Shown piece after piece: positions 1 through 8,000 of a stretch of DNA of 14,457 bases (the first letter of the stretch is position 1; each line of letters opens with the position of its first letter). The DNA is taken from contig QMOC01000008.1 in the NCBI GenBank assembly GCA_003648085.1, positions 1 through 14,457 of the forward strand, in the 5' to 3' direction. A model generated the notes under the pieces. That model did not search any database. It had not been told where the DNA came from and was given only the letters and a program-made list of their open reading frames with translations. This DNA comes from Chloroflexota bacterium. Its GTDB lineage: Bacteria > Chloroflexota > Anaerolineae > B4-G1. The position numbers and the translations under genes were made by a program.

Positions 1-1040
1 CCTCCTTTCCCCCCACGGAGGGGGCTGAGGAGGGGACCGCCGCTTGGATCTGCGGCACGGTGGTCAACTACGTCGTGGGACTGGAGCCTCTGCCTGCGAA
101 CGAGACCCTGTTGGCCGACCTGAAGCCGGGGGACGAGATCAAGATGCGCCTCTCCAACGGTGTGGTGCTGCTCTTCCGCTTCGTTGAGCGGCGGGAGGTG
201 GCGGCGGATGAGGCGAGTGTTTTTGAGCAATTTCACCCCCGCTTGACCCTGGTTGTAGAAAAGGAGGAAGGCACCTGGCAGATCGCCACAGCCGATTACG
301 TCGCCGAGGTCGAGCCGGTTCAGCCGCCCTCCGGGACGTTGGCCCAGCCGGGCCAGGCAGTGCGCGTAGGCGACGCGCAGGTGACGGTCATCAAGGGCCA
401 CGCCGAGCGTAGTGGGCCGGACCTCTTGCCTGGGACGATGTACTACCTGGTGGAGTTCTCGGTTGAGAATGTGGGCGCGGTGCCGCTGGATGCCAATGCC
501 TTCACCATGCAGTTGCAGGATGGCGTGGGGAACAAATACCTGCTTTCGCCTGCGGCCAGCGCCGCCGGGGAGTACGGCCCGCTCGGCGGGGAGATTGCCC
601 CCGGCGCTACGGTGCAGGGTACAGCCGGCTACCTGGTGCCGGATACACTTGCCGGTCCCGCGCTCATCTGGACCTTCAGCCCCAGGCCGGGCTCGGAGTT
701 GCAGGCCAGCGTGAGCATCCCCTACGAGCCGGAGAAGGTGCCGGCCGGCCACGCTGAGGTGACCATCACCGACGCCTTCCTCAGCGACGATGGCGACAGG
801 CTGATCATCGAGGGGGAGATACAGAACACTGGGGGGGAGCCGCTCACAGTTGAGTTGAGCGACATCAGCCTGAGTTCCAGCGCCGGAATGAGCGAACTGA
901 TTATGGCGGCCCCACCATTGCCCTGGACAGTTCAGCCGGGGCAGACGCAGGTGATCGAACTTCAGTACTCCAAACCCGATGCTTCAGCCGCCCTACTGTC
1001 GCTACTGGGGTATTCCTTTGAGATCCGGGGGCTGCAGTAG
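1..1040 (+). CDS. Sortase-like (Cys-less) plus DUF4352-like domain protein, 5'-truncated
   Basis: The reading frame is open from the first bases, so the gene is cut by the window edge. A GTG at 60 is the first possible start inside, but the codons before it read plausibly as protein (AAWICGT directly precedes VVNY), so it is probably not the start. Counting from 60, residues 1-85 (KPGDEIKMRLSNG, RREVAADEASVF, RLTLVV) resemble the last beta strands of a sortase barrel. Where sortases have the TLxTC cysteine this protein has TLVVEKEEG, so it is probably not a transpeptidase. Residues 95-222 resemble a DUF4352 immunoglobulin-like domain (MYYLVEFSVENVG, then NKYLLSPAA and WTFSP). Residues 230-326 form a second beta-rich stretch (EGEIQNTGGEPLTVE). 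Such proteins are usually extracytoplasmic; the signal peptide, if any, lies upstream. The stop is TAG at 1038. The DUF4352 call is moderate, the sortase resemblance weaker; function unknown. Confidence 0.72.
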   Translation, partial: SFPPTEGAEEGTAAWICGTVVNYVVGLEPLPANETLLADLKPGDEIKMRLSNGVVLLFRFVERREVAADEASVFEQFHPRLTLVVEKEEGTWQIATADYVAEVEPVQPPSGTLAQPGQAVRVGDAQVTVIKGHAERSGPDLLPGTMYYLVEFSVENVGAVPLDANAFTMQLQDGVGNKYLLSPAASAAGEYGPLGGEIAPGATVQGTAGYLVPDTLAGPALIWTFSPRPGSELQASVSIPYEPEKVPAGHAEVTITDAFLSDDGDRLIIEGEIQNTGGEPLTVELSDISLSSSAGMSELIMAAPPLPWTVQPGQTQVIELQYSKPDASAALLSLLGYSFEIRGLQ

Positions 1041-1096
1041 GCCAGCCACCCACGCGGGCTATAACTGCCGTCTACGCCGGGGGGCCGCCCATCCCG

Positions 1097-1140
1097 GGTC
1101 GGCAGGTGGCATGACCCCGATGCCGACATCGCTGCCGACC
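1097..1140 (+). terminator. Stem-loop between convergent genes, possible terminator
   Basis: A perfect 9-bp inverted repeat, GGTCGGCAG at 1097-1105 with CTGCCGACC at 1132-1140, encloses a second 5-bp stem (GGCAT at 1108-1112 with ATGCC at 1120-1124). It is followed by only three T residues on the plus strand. It lies 56 bp after the stop of the plus-strand gene and immediately beyond the end of the minus-strand monooxygenase remnant, which is where a terminator would be expected. The short T tract makes intrinsic termination uncertain. Confidence 0.4.
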
Positions 1141-1141
1141 T

Positions 1142-1350
1142 TTACCTGCGCTGCCCCCATCGCTCTCGTATCGCCACCGCCTCCTGCACCATCCCCTGAA
1201 TGACGTCGGCTGCCGGTTTGATCTCGCGCATGAGGCCGATGGCCTGGCTGCAAGCGATAACGCCGGAATCCACGGTGCCCTCTTTGTACATACGCTTGGC
1301 TTGCGTGCCGGCCACGATGGACAGAATCTCCCATACACCGGCCAGGGCAT
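1142..1350 (-). pseudogene. Nitronate monooxygenase, C-terminal remnant
   Basis: Read on the minus strand, a frame of about 70 codons ends in TAA at 1144-1142 and encodes a stretch beginning DALAGVWEIL, continuing AGTQAKRMYKEGTVDSGV and IACSQAIGLMREIKPAAD, and ending RERWGQRR. This matches the C-terminus of the FMN-dependent nitronate monooxygenase (2-nitropropane dioxygenase/FabK-like) family, where a KRxYxEGDxDAGVxxCGQxxGLI segment is followed by a final helix. The catalytic TIM-barrel portion is absent. There is no start codon or ribosome binding site of its own: the frame emerges from the truncated acyl-CoA dehydrogenase directly upstream, which is in a different frame. The fragment is therefore not expected to be translated correctly. 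It is the downstream half of a deletion or rearrangement scar. The family call rests on motif recognition only. Confidence 0.7.
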
Positions 1351-1473
1351 CTCCTCGCTCTTGTCGTACTCGGCGGCCACCGGGCGGATCTCCCGCTCGG
1401 CGAAGCGATGCGCCAGTTGGCGCATCAGTTCCTGCTCTTCAGTCAATTGGAAGTCAATCATTTCACGTTTCAT
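1336..1473 (-). pseudogene. Acyl-CoA dehydrogenase, N-terminal remnant
   Basis: The ATG at 1473-1471 overlaps the TGA stop of the upstream glycosyltransferase gene (ATGA). An alternative internal start gives MIDFQLTEEQ. About 46 codons match the N-terminal helix of acyl-CoA dehydrogenases: LTEEQELMRQLAHRFAEREI, then RPVAAEYDKSEEMPWPV. An intact family member is about 380 residues. Here the similarity ends at PWPV near 1336, and the same frame then reads Arg/Cys-rich nonsense to a stop at 1072. At that point a different frame becomes a nitronate monooxygenase C-terminus. All the FAD- and substrate-binding regions and the catalytic glutamate are missing, so no activity is expected. The preserved start overlap and clean N-terminal sequence suggest the break is fairly recent, or that it is an assembly join. 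Confidence 0.75.
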
Positions 1474-2948
1474 CTGACGTATCGGTACACATCCACCTGC
1501 GCGAAGTGTGCTTCGTCTACCCGCTGCGCATTGGCCTCCAACCACGCCTGCACCAGCCCGCGCTCATCCCACATCGCCGTCTCGGTGGCGATCAACCAAA
1601 TCGCGTCGTATCCTGCCGTCATCTCCTGCATATAGTGCGCGGCCTCTTGCTCGCTCATCAGGTAAGAGCCATCCGGAGCGCGGTGGTTGGTGTAGAGACC
1701 CTCGGCCCAGGGATACTCATCCTCGGGGAAATAGTAATCGAAGGTGTATTTGCCGTAAGGGATCTGAAATATGATTAATTCATCGCACGTGCGATGCTCG
1801 GCCACATAGGCGGCGGCCGCGCGAAAGTCGGACTTAATTGGGACGGCAGCCTGCTGCCACAGATTGACGCCGTTGAAGGTGAGGATGACGCTCAGCAGGA
1901 GCGCCACCGCCCAATAGCCCCAACCCTCGAAGCGCCACAGGGATGCCAGCCCGATGGCGACCAGCAAGTAGAAGGCTGGCGCAGCCCAGATGAGATAGCG
2001 GTCGGTGAAGAGCGGCTGCCATAGCGAGATGAGCCACACGGCCAATAGCGGAGTCACTAGCCAGCCTACCAGCGCGAAGCAGTCCCTGCTCGTCCCTGGC
2101 CTCCTCCTGCGCTTGAAGGGGAAGATGGAACTCACCAGCCCCCATACGGCCAGCGTCCCCACTAATATTGTGCCCCAGGGCCAGCCCCAACCGAGCATCC
2201 CCATGCTCCAACCGTTGAGCAGAATCCGCGCCATTTCGCCCAGCGAGTAGGGATAGAAGCCGGTCTCACGGGCCCGGAGCACCAGCGGAGCCTGCCAAAC
2301 GACCAGCGGTAAGTAAGGCAAAGTGAGACAGGCCAGGCTGACCAATGCGCCTATCCATTGCTTGCGCGATCGGGGCCACCAGGCGAGGTAGAGCAATATC
2401 TGCACCGGTATCAGCAGGGCGGCCAGGATGTGGGAGTAGAAGGCCAGACTGGTAGCGACAACCTGCACTGCCCACCATTGCCAGCCCGCCCCTCCGATGG
2501 CGCGGCGCAGCCCGTAAATCGCCGATAGAGCCAAGGCCGGCACCAGTGTGTACATCTTCACCTCCTGACCATACCAGGTCAGGTAGGGGGAGGTAGCCAC
2601 CAGCAACGCGGCAAAGAGGCCCACAGGCCGGTTGAACAGGCGGCAACCCAACACGTACACCAGAGGTACGCAGAGAACACCGAAGGTGAGCGAGAAAAAG
2701 CGCATTGCGTACTCGCTCGTGCCGGTGAGCGTGATCCAGCCACGTAGGAGCAGGAAGTAGAGCGGGCCGTTCCAACCGGGGCGGGTGAAGGTGGCAAGCA
2801 TCTCTGACCAGGGCGCGGTGGCGAAACGGAGCGCGTCCACTTCATCCCGCCAGAGTGACTGGGCGTCGAGGGACACAGCGCGTATTGTAAAGGCAACCAG
2901 CGCCAACAGGCCAACGGCAGCGAGATAACGAAGGTGCGAACGACTCAT
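1470..2948 (-). CDS. GT39-like integral membrane glycosyltransferase
   Basis: A 492-residue polytopic membrane protein of the GT-C fold (GT39, ArnT/PMT-like), expected to move a sugar from a polyprenyl-phosphate carrier to an acceptor on the outer face of the membrane. The N-terminal segment is at about 9-25. The first external loop carries SLWRDEVDALRF with the acidic pair D35-E36 typical of the GT-C active site, followed by RPGWNGPLYFLLLRGW. YLTWYGQEVKMYTL (123-136) and FTDRYLIWAAPAFYLL (314-329) are also family-like. Roughly ten membrane segments precede a soluble C-terminal part (about 365-492). I chose the ATG at 2948 because the membrane segment starts just after it and it overlaps the TGA of the upstream gene (TGATG), implying translational coupling; upstream codons in this frame lie inside that gene. 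Sugar and acceptor cannot be told from sequence. Confidence 0.85.
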   Translation of the reverse strand: MSRSHLRYLAAVGLLALVAFTIRAVSLDAQSLWRDEVDALRFATAPWSEMLATFTRPGWNGPLYFLLLRGWITLTGTSEYAMRFFSLTFGVLCVPLVYVLGCRLFNRPVGLFAALLVATSPYLTWYGQEVKMYTLVPALALSAIYGLRRAIGGAGWQWWAVQVVATSLAFYSHILAALLIPVQILLYLAWWPRSRKQWIGALVSLACLTLPYLPLVVWQAPLVLRARETGFYPYSLGEMARILLNGWSMGMLGWGWPWGTILVGTLAVWGLVSSIFPFKRRRRPGTSRDCFALVGWLVTPLLAVWLISLWQPLFTDRYLIWAAPAFYLLVAIGLASLWRFEGWGYWAVALLLSVILTFNGVNLWQQAAVPIKSDFRAAAAYVAEHRTCDELIIFQIPYGKYTFDYYFPEDEYPWAEGLYTNHRAPDGSYLMSEQEAAHYMQEMTAGYDAIWLIATETAMWDERGLVQAWLEANAQRVDEAHFAQVDVYRYVR

Positions 2949-3253
2949 CACGCGGCGCGACGATACCAGCGCAGGACGATGAAGGCAACGCCCAGGGCCA
3001 GCACGATGCCCAGTGCCACCCACAATAAGGTCGCTCCGGCGCCGGTCCAGGAGGAAGGGATGGCTGCTGTGGCCGCGGGCGTTGGGGCAGAGGGCGGTGA
3101 TGTCCCATCAGGAGTGGGCGGGGACGTGAGTATGGGCGATGTGGAAACCGTGCCGAGGGGCAAGGTCCCTCGTAACCACAGTGCTCCAGCGACGATGAGC
3201 ACCGCAGCCAGCGCCAGCGCAAACCATAGACGGAGACGATGCCACTGGGTCAT
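2948..3253 (-). CDS. Small two-membrane-segment protein
   Basis: A 101-residue protein I do not recognise by family. It starts MTQWHRLRLW, has a first membrane segment at about 9-27 (FALALAAVLIVAGALWL), a linker at 28-72 rich in Pro, Ser and Thr (TSPPTPDGTSPPSAPTP), a second membrane segment at about 74-94, and ends in a basic tail (RWYRRAA). The basic N-terminus and basic C-terminus suggest both ends are cytoplasmic with the linker outside. The reading frame is open further upstream, but the ATG at 3253 is favoured because the hydrophobic segment begins there and a strong -10 element lies exactly where a leaderless transcript would begin. Its stop overlaps the start of the glycosyltransferase by one base, so the two are probably coupled. 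A Ser/Thr-rich external linker beside a GT39 enzyme invites the idea that it is an accessory or substrate, but nothing shows this. Confidence 0.65.
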   Translation of the reverse strand: MTQWHRLRLWFALALAAVLIVAGALWLRGTLPLGTVSTSPILTSPPTPDGTSPPSAPTPAATAAIPSSWTGAGATLLWVALGIVLALGVAFIVLRWYRRAA

Positions 3254-3259
3254 AATGCA

Positions 3260-3289
3260 ATTATAGCGCAACTCCCCCCGCCGCGCCAA
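3260..3289 (-). promoter_or_regulatory. Candidate leaderless promoter of the small-protein/GT39 operon
   Basis: On the minus strand a consensus TATAAT (3265-3260) is preceded by TTGGCG (3289-3284) with an 18-bp spacer. The -10 ends six bases before the ATG at 3253, so transcription would start at or next to the A of the start codon. No Shine-Dalgarno sequence is present. The promoter sits in the 56-bp gap after the ATP-grasp/ferredoxin gene, so this operon can be expressed independently of it. Confidence 0.55.
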
Positions 3290-3309
3290 TCTGCTCCAAC
3301 AGCACTGAC

Positions 3310-4866
3310 CTATTTCATCCGCTTCTTTGCCCTGTACTCGTCCAACCCGGGAATGGGCAACTCTACGTATCCTCCACCCGCACCCTGGAAATAGCACTCC
3401 ACATCGCAGGCCAGGCACTCGATGCAGCGCCCCTTCTCTGCCTCCTCAAGTGGAATGTTCAACACGGGGCAGCCCTCTTCGTTGAGCGCGAGTATCTGCG
3501 GCACGCACTCCCTCACACAAATCTTGCTCTCGCAGGTGGCACAGACGGCATGATCAAAGGTCACTGTGCCGCCGGTCACTGTCTTGAAGGTGTAGGGCCG
3601 CTGCGCGACCGGCTTCTTGCGCCCCTCCGGTTTTTCGGCCGGCGGGGTGTAACTCTCCACCAATGCCTTGAGCCGCCGGGCACAGAACTGAGGGGAGTCA
3701 TCCTTCTTGTATCCCTCCACCGGCGCGGGGACGACCCCGTTGACCCGCTCCAGAATCTCCACCGCCTTGTCCTCGGCGTTGCCACCCAGCCGGATGACGG
3801 CCGGTACCGTCAGCGGTTCCTCCAGAAACGCCTTCACCAGCCCCCGGGCGGAGTGGAACTGCTCCTGGCTGGCCACCCCCGAACCGGAGCCGAAGTAGCC
3901 GTCAATCGGTCCCTGGCTGAGGATGATGCGGGCGGCCCGGTAGACTTTGCTGGCCGGTGGGTTACCGGAGGTGTCCACGAAGTTGGCGATGCGGAACCCC
4001 TCGTTGATCACCGCGTCCATGCTCATCATCGAGCCGCCGCCGCCCGCGCCGTGGAAACCGATGACCCCCTCTCCCTTCTGGAAATCCTCGATCATCTGGA
4101 TGAAGTAGAAGGTGCCTCGGTAGTCCCCCTCCTCGACGGCGTAAGCGATGCGCTCCAATTCCGTCGCTGGGCGGTCCAACTCGCGGGCGAAGGTGATCCC
4201 CAAGTCCTTGTGGCGGAAGACGGCGTAGTCGTCCACCGTGATGCGACAGTCAGCGGCCACCAGTTTGCCGTCGGTCGTCAGCACCAGCGGATTGATCTCA
4301 GCCGCGCGGGCCTCCCAGGTACGGGCCACGTCATACAGTTTCACCAGGAGCCCGGCCAGGTTTCGCTGCAAACGACCGTGAATGCCCGTGCGCCGCACCA
4401 GGTTGCGGGCCTGGTAATCCCGCAGACCGTGCTCGATGTCCACCACTGTGCTGGCGACGGCATCCGGGTGCTGGCGGGCAATCTCCTCGATGCCGGTGCC
4501 TCCGACGCTGGAGAACATCACCACCGGTGCCCGTTCCCGGTCGCTGACGATGACGCCGGCGTAGAACTCCCGCTCGATGGGGAGTTTCTCCTCCACCATC
4601 ACCCTCTCGACGGTGAAGCCGCCCACTCGCATTCCTAGCATATCGGCCGTGGCCTGCGCTGCCTCATCGGGCGTCTCGGCGAAACGGATGCCGCCCAGGT
4701 CGGCCCGCCCGGTCACCCAGGCCTGGATCTTCACCACGACCGGCCCGCCGATTTCGGTTGCAATCCCACGCGCTTCATCGGGCGTGCTGGCCACCCGACC
4801 CCGAGGAATAGGGATGCCCTTTTGTGCCAGAAGTGTTTTTCCCTGATACTCGTGTAAGCGTGCCAT
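3310..4866 (-). CDS. Succinyl-CoA synthetase beta-like ATP-grasp protein fused to a [4Fe-4S] ferredoxin domain
   Basis: 518 residues. The first ~400 follow the SucC family: MARLHEYQGK start, ATP-grasp domain with K46 and the GRADLGG loop (53-59), metal-binding EINPLV (190-195), and a CoA-ligase-type domain with GVIGFHGAGGGG (267-278), ANFVDTSGNP (294-303) and a GSGSG loop (326-330). SucC normally ends near residue 390. Here a linker leads to CX2CX4CX3C (C442, C445, C450, C454) and CX2CX2CX3C (C481, C484, C487, C491), a pattern able to hold two [4Fe-4S] clusters. SucC needs a SucD-type alpha subunit with the phosphohistidine; none is in view. The likely role is an NDP-forming acyl-CoA ligase subunit with an electron-transfer or structural Fe-S module; the substrate is unknown. 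The ATG at 4866 is preceded by GGAAGGAG five bases away, preferred over the longer frame to 4932. Confidence 0.85.
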   Translation of the reverse strand: MARLHEYQGKTLLAQKGIPIPRGRVASTPDEARGIATEIGGPVVVKIQAWVTGRADLGGIRFAETPDEAAQATADMLGMRVGGFTVERVMVEEKLPIEREFYAGVIVSDRERAPVVMFSSVGGTGIEEIARQHPDAVASTVVDIEHGLRDYQARNLVRRTGIHGRLQRNLAGLLVKLYDVARTWEARAAEINPLVLTTDGKLVAADCRITVDDYAVFRHKDLGITFARELDRPATELERIAYAVEEGDYRGTFYFIQMIEDFQKGEGVIGFHGAGGGGSMMSMDAVINEGFRIANFVDTSGNPPASKVYRAARIILSQGPIDGYFGSGSGVASQEQFHSARGLVKAFLEEPLTVPAVIRLGGNAEDKAVEILERVNGVVPAPVEGYKKDDSPQFCARRLKALVESYTPPAEKPEGRKKPVAQRPYTFKTVTGGTVTFDHAVCATCESKICVRECVPQILALNEEGCPVLNIPLEEAEKGRCIECLACDVECYFQGAGGGYVELPIPGLDEYRAKKRMK

Positions 4867-4871
4867 CGTTG

Positions 4872-4879
4872 CTCCTTCC
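4872..4879 (-). promoter_or_regulatory. Ribosome binding site fixing the ATP-grasp gene start
   Basis: GGAAGGAG on the minus strand lies five bases before the ATG at 4866. It decides for MARLHEYQ rather than the longer open frame, whose extra residues (SFVLDARYQHPASS) do not match the family. Confidence 0.75.
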
Positions 4880-4922
4880 TTGATACTTGATGCTGGATGC
4901 TGGTATCGAGCGTCCAGTACGA

Positions 4923-4951
4923 AGGATACCACAGGTTGCCGCAGGCCGCAA
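4923..4951 (-). promoter_or_regulatory. Candidate promoter of the ATP-grasp/ferredoxin gene, overlapped by an inverted repeat
   Basis: On the minus strand TTGCGG (4951-4946) and TATCCT (4928-4923) are separated by exactly 17 bp. This would give a leader of about 50 bases ending in the GGAAGGAG site. The -35 element lies inside the inverted repeat GGTTGC...GCAACC (4934-4953), a position where a regulator could block or recruit polymerase. Both hexamers are only partial matches to consensus. Confidence 0.4.
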
Positions 4952-5021
4952 CCATATCCCAGCGAAGAATATGACAGAGCCGGGGGGCGGGTAGCGCGGC
5001 TTTTTGCTTCTTTAGAACTGT

Positions 5022-5029
5022 GATATACT
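5022..5029 (+). promoter_or_regulatory. Candidate extended -10 promoter for the STAND regulator
   Basis: TGATATACT contains an extended -10 arrangement (TG, one base, TATACT at 5024-5029). No good -35 hexamer is seen; TTTTTG at 5001-5006 is 17 bp upstream but weak. A start near 5036 would put the ATG at 5041 only about five bases into the transcript, or leave a leader of about 140 bases holding the palindromic element if translation begins near 5179. Confidence 0.4.
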
Positions 5030-5040
5030 CCGTGTAGTTA

Positions 5041-8000
5041 ATGCTCGGTGCGAAGCAAGGTCGGAGGCCCGGCTTCAGCCGGGAAATCCCCGATAAATCG
5101 GGGCCTCCGTCGCGCTTTGCACCGCAAACTGGTTATCCGCAATCTGATGAACGAGCGACCGTAGGAACATCTAAAACATTGGTTGCTTTTGGATTTACCC
5201 TCGTCCGTTCCAAACTGCTAGTACCGAGTCCTGCTGGCCTCTTGCACCGGCCGCAGGTGTGCCAGGCTATCGAGCGAGGGCTCGAGTGCAAATTGACGCT
5301 CGTCTCCGCTCCGGCTGGCTACGGCAAGACTTCAGCGCTGGTGGACTTCGCGCAGCACAGCCCTGTGCCGGTGTGTTGGTACACCGCCGACGAGCACGAC
5401 CGCGACCTGGGCACCTTCATCGAGTACCTGGTAGGTGCTATCGGTGAGCGATTCCTAGGCTTCGGCAAGCGCACCAGAGCGGCGTTGGCTTCCGTGGTTG
5501 GCGACCTCTTCCGCGACCCAACCGTCGTTGTGGGAGAGTTGGTCAACGAGATGCTCGAGATCGAGACCCCCTTCGTCGTCGTGGTGGATAACTACGAGGC
5601 GTTGGACGGTGCCTTCGGCATCCGAACGTTCGTCCACCGTTTGCTCGAAGTCCTCCCCTTCAACTGTCACCTGATGCTGGGCAGCCGCGTGCTGCCCGAT
5701 GTCCCCGTCACACGCCTGGTTGCCAAGCGCCAACTTGTTGGTCTGACGGCCCAGGATCTGCGCTTCGCGCCTCAAGAGATCCAGGACCTTCTACGACTAT
5801 CGGGGATCGAGGTGTCCGAAAAGCAAGCGAAAGCGATAGCTACCAACTCCGAAGGGTGGATCACCGGCGTCTTGCTGCTGGCCGACCTCCTGCACGACGA
5901 GGCAAAGGCCACCTTGCGCGATGTGGAGAGAGCCACCGCCGGGACATACGGTTACCTTGCCACAGAGGTGCTGAACCGGCAGCCGCCCGAGATTCAGCAT
6001 TTCCTGCGTACCTCGGCTGTGCTGCGCGAGATGTCGCCACGGCTGTGCCACCAGGTTCTGCAGATCAGAAATCCGCGTGCTTTGCTGGCGGAGGTGGAGC
6101 GGCGCAACCTATTCATCACCCGTTTTGGAAAAGGGGCTGTGGCAACCTATCGCTACCATAACCTGTTCCGTGACTTCCTGTGCGAGCAGTTACGCCGGCG
6201 CGACCCGGCCCACTACGCTGAACTGCACCGACGCGCAGCAGAGAGGTTCGAGCGGGATAACGACGTTGAAGAGGCAGTGTACCACTATCTGGCCGCCGAG
6301 GACTATCCAGACGCGACGGCACTGATGGAGCGGGTGGCGATGGAATGGTTCACGCGGGGGCGAGTCGAGACACTCCTGCGCTGGGCGGAGGCGTTGCCGG
6401 AGGAAGTCAGAACCCAGGCTCCGTGGCTATCACTCTATCAAAGCAGGGTGCTCACCGACCGCTATGACTACAAGCGGGCGCGGCAGGCGCTGGCCCACGC
6501 CGAGGCCGGGTTCGCCGCCCGGGGAGATATGGCCCGATTGGCCAGGGTGCACAACCAACGTGCGACGCTGGCACTGTTTGAAGGCCGCTACGAGGAGGCA
6601 ATCGTAGAGGCGCAGACGGCACTGGAGATGCTGGGCCAAGACGGGGTCGTAGAACGAGCGGAGGCACAGCGGCTCATCGGGAGAGCCTACGTCGGGCTTG
6701 GCCGTCTCGCTGAGGGGATCGCCGAACTGCAAGAGGCGCTGGCGCTGTTTCGGCAGGTTGGCAGCCCCTACGACGTAGCCAATCTATTACAAGATATAGC
6801 GCACGCTTTTATTAGCCTGGGGAGCCTCAATGAGGCAGCGGTCCATCTGAACGAGGCTATAACCATACGCCGTCGGCTGGGTGCACCGGTGCCACTCGCG
6901 GGAGTGCTTAACAATCTGGGTTATCTCCACTACCTGCGTGGGGAGTATCGTGAATCGCTGGCACTGTACGAGGAGGGACTGGCGGCAGCGCGACGCGGGG
7001 ACGATTTGCGGTACCAGGCCTATATCTCGGTGGGGATGGCCGACCTCTATCGTGATGTTGGGGCTTACGAACGTGCCGAATCCCTCTACAATGCCGGCTG
7101 GCAAATAGCACAGGAGAGCGAGCCTGGTCTGGCATTCTATACCCTGGCAGCGCAGGCGGACATGTACCGCTGGCAGGGAGATTACATACGGGCGCGCGCC
7201 CTGTTGAGGGAAGCACGTCAGTTGGCTGAAGAAAAGGGGTTAGATTTCGAGGCGCGCGGATTGCTGCTTGCGACCGAGGGGATTGCGCTGGCCGAAAGCG
7301 GTGAGGTCGAAGCGGGTCTACGTCTCCTCTCAGAGGCTTTGCGCTTCTTGGAGCAGCGGCAGGCAAAGCGCGAATTGGCCCGATCCCATTTCCTGCTGGC
7401 TAAGGCCCATCTGCTGGCGGGGAATAGACCGCAGGCTGTGGCGGAGTTGCGCCGGGCGCTGGATCTGGCGGATGAGATCGGCACGCATCAGTTCGCGGTC
7501 GTGGAAGGGCAACACGCCCAGGATCTTTTGAGGCTCGGCATCGCCGAAGGCGTAGCGACCTGCCGTGCTATCGCCGAGAGGGGGCAACAGTTGAGGGCCT
7601 TCGCGGAAGACCTGGTGCAAGTTGGCGCGAAGGAGAAAGAAGGTGTGGTAGGCCGCCTGGAAATCTACGCCTTTGGCGGGGGACGGGTCGTCCGTGACGG
7701 CCACTCGATCTCCTCATCCGAATGGCAGGCGGCTATGGTTAAGGAGTTATTCTTTTACATCATCCTGCACGGACCCCTGGAGCGGGATGCTATCGGTGTG
7801 ATCTTCTGGCCTGAATTGTCCGTGAGGAAGATGAGGAACAGTTTTCACACCACACTCTACCGCATGCGCCGCGCCGTGGGCGCCGACACCATAGTGGTTG
7901 AAGGAGGGCAATACCGTCTGGGCGACGTGGATTACTGGTTCGACGTCGAGGAGTTCGAGGCCCTGGTTGAGCGAGCCCGGCTCTTACCACCCTACGATTG

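Noticed and set aside
1200..1778. Open frame of 192 codons on the plus strand
   Set aside because: It runs across the antisense of two unrelated genes and a pseudogene junction and shows no domain.
3550..4638. Open frame of 362 codons on the plus strand opposite the ATP-grasp gene
   Set aside because: The opposite strand encodes a clear SucC-type protein; this frame has His/Asp/Val-rich shadow composition and no family match.
4880..4912. Repeated GATGCTG with flanking GATAC/GTATC in the leader of the ATP-grasp gene
   Set aside because: The repeat is two copies of seven bases and the stem is only five pairs with a long loop; too weak for a riboswitch or attenuator call.
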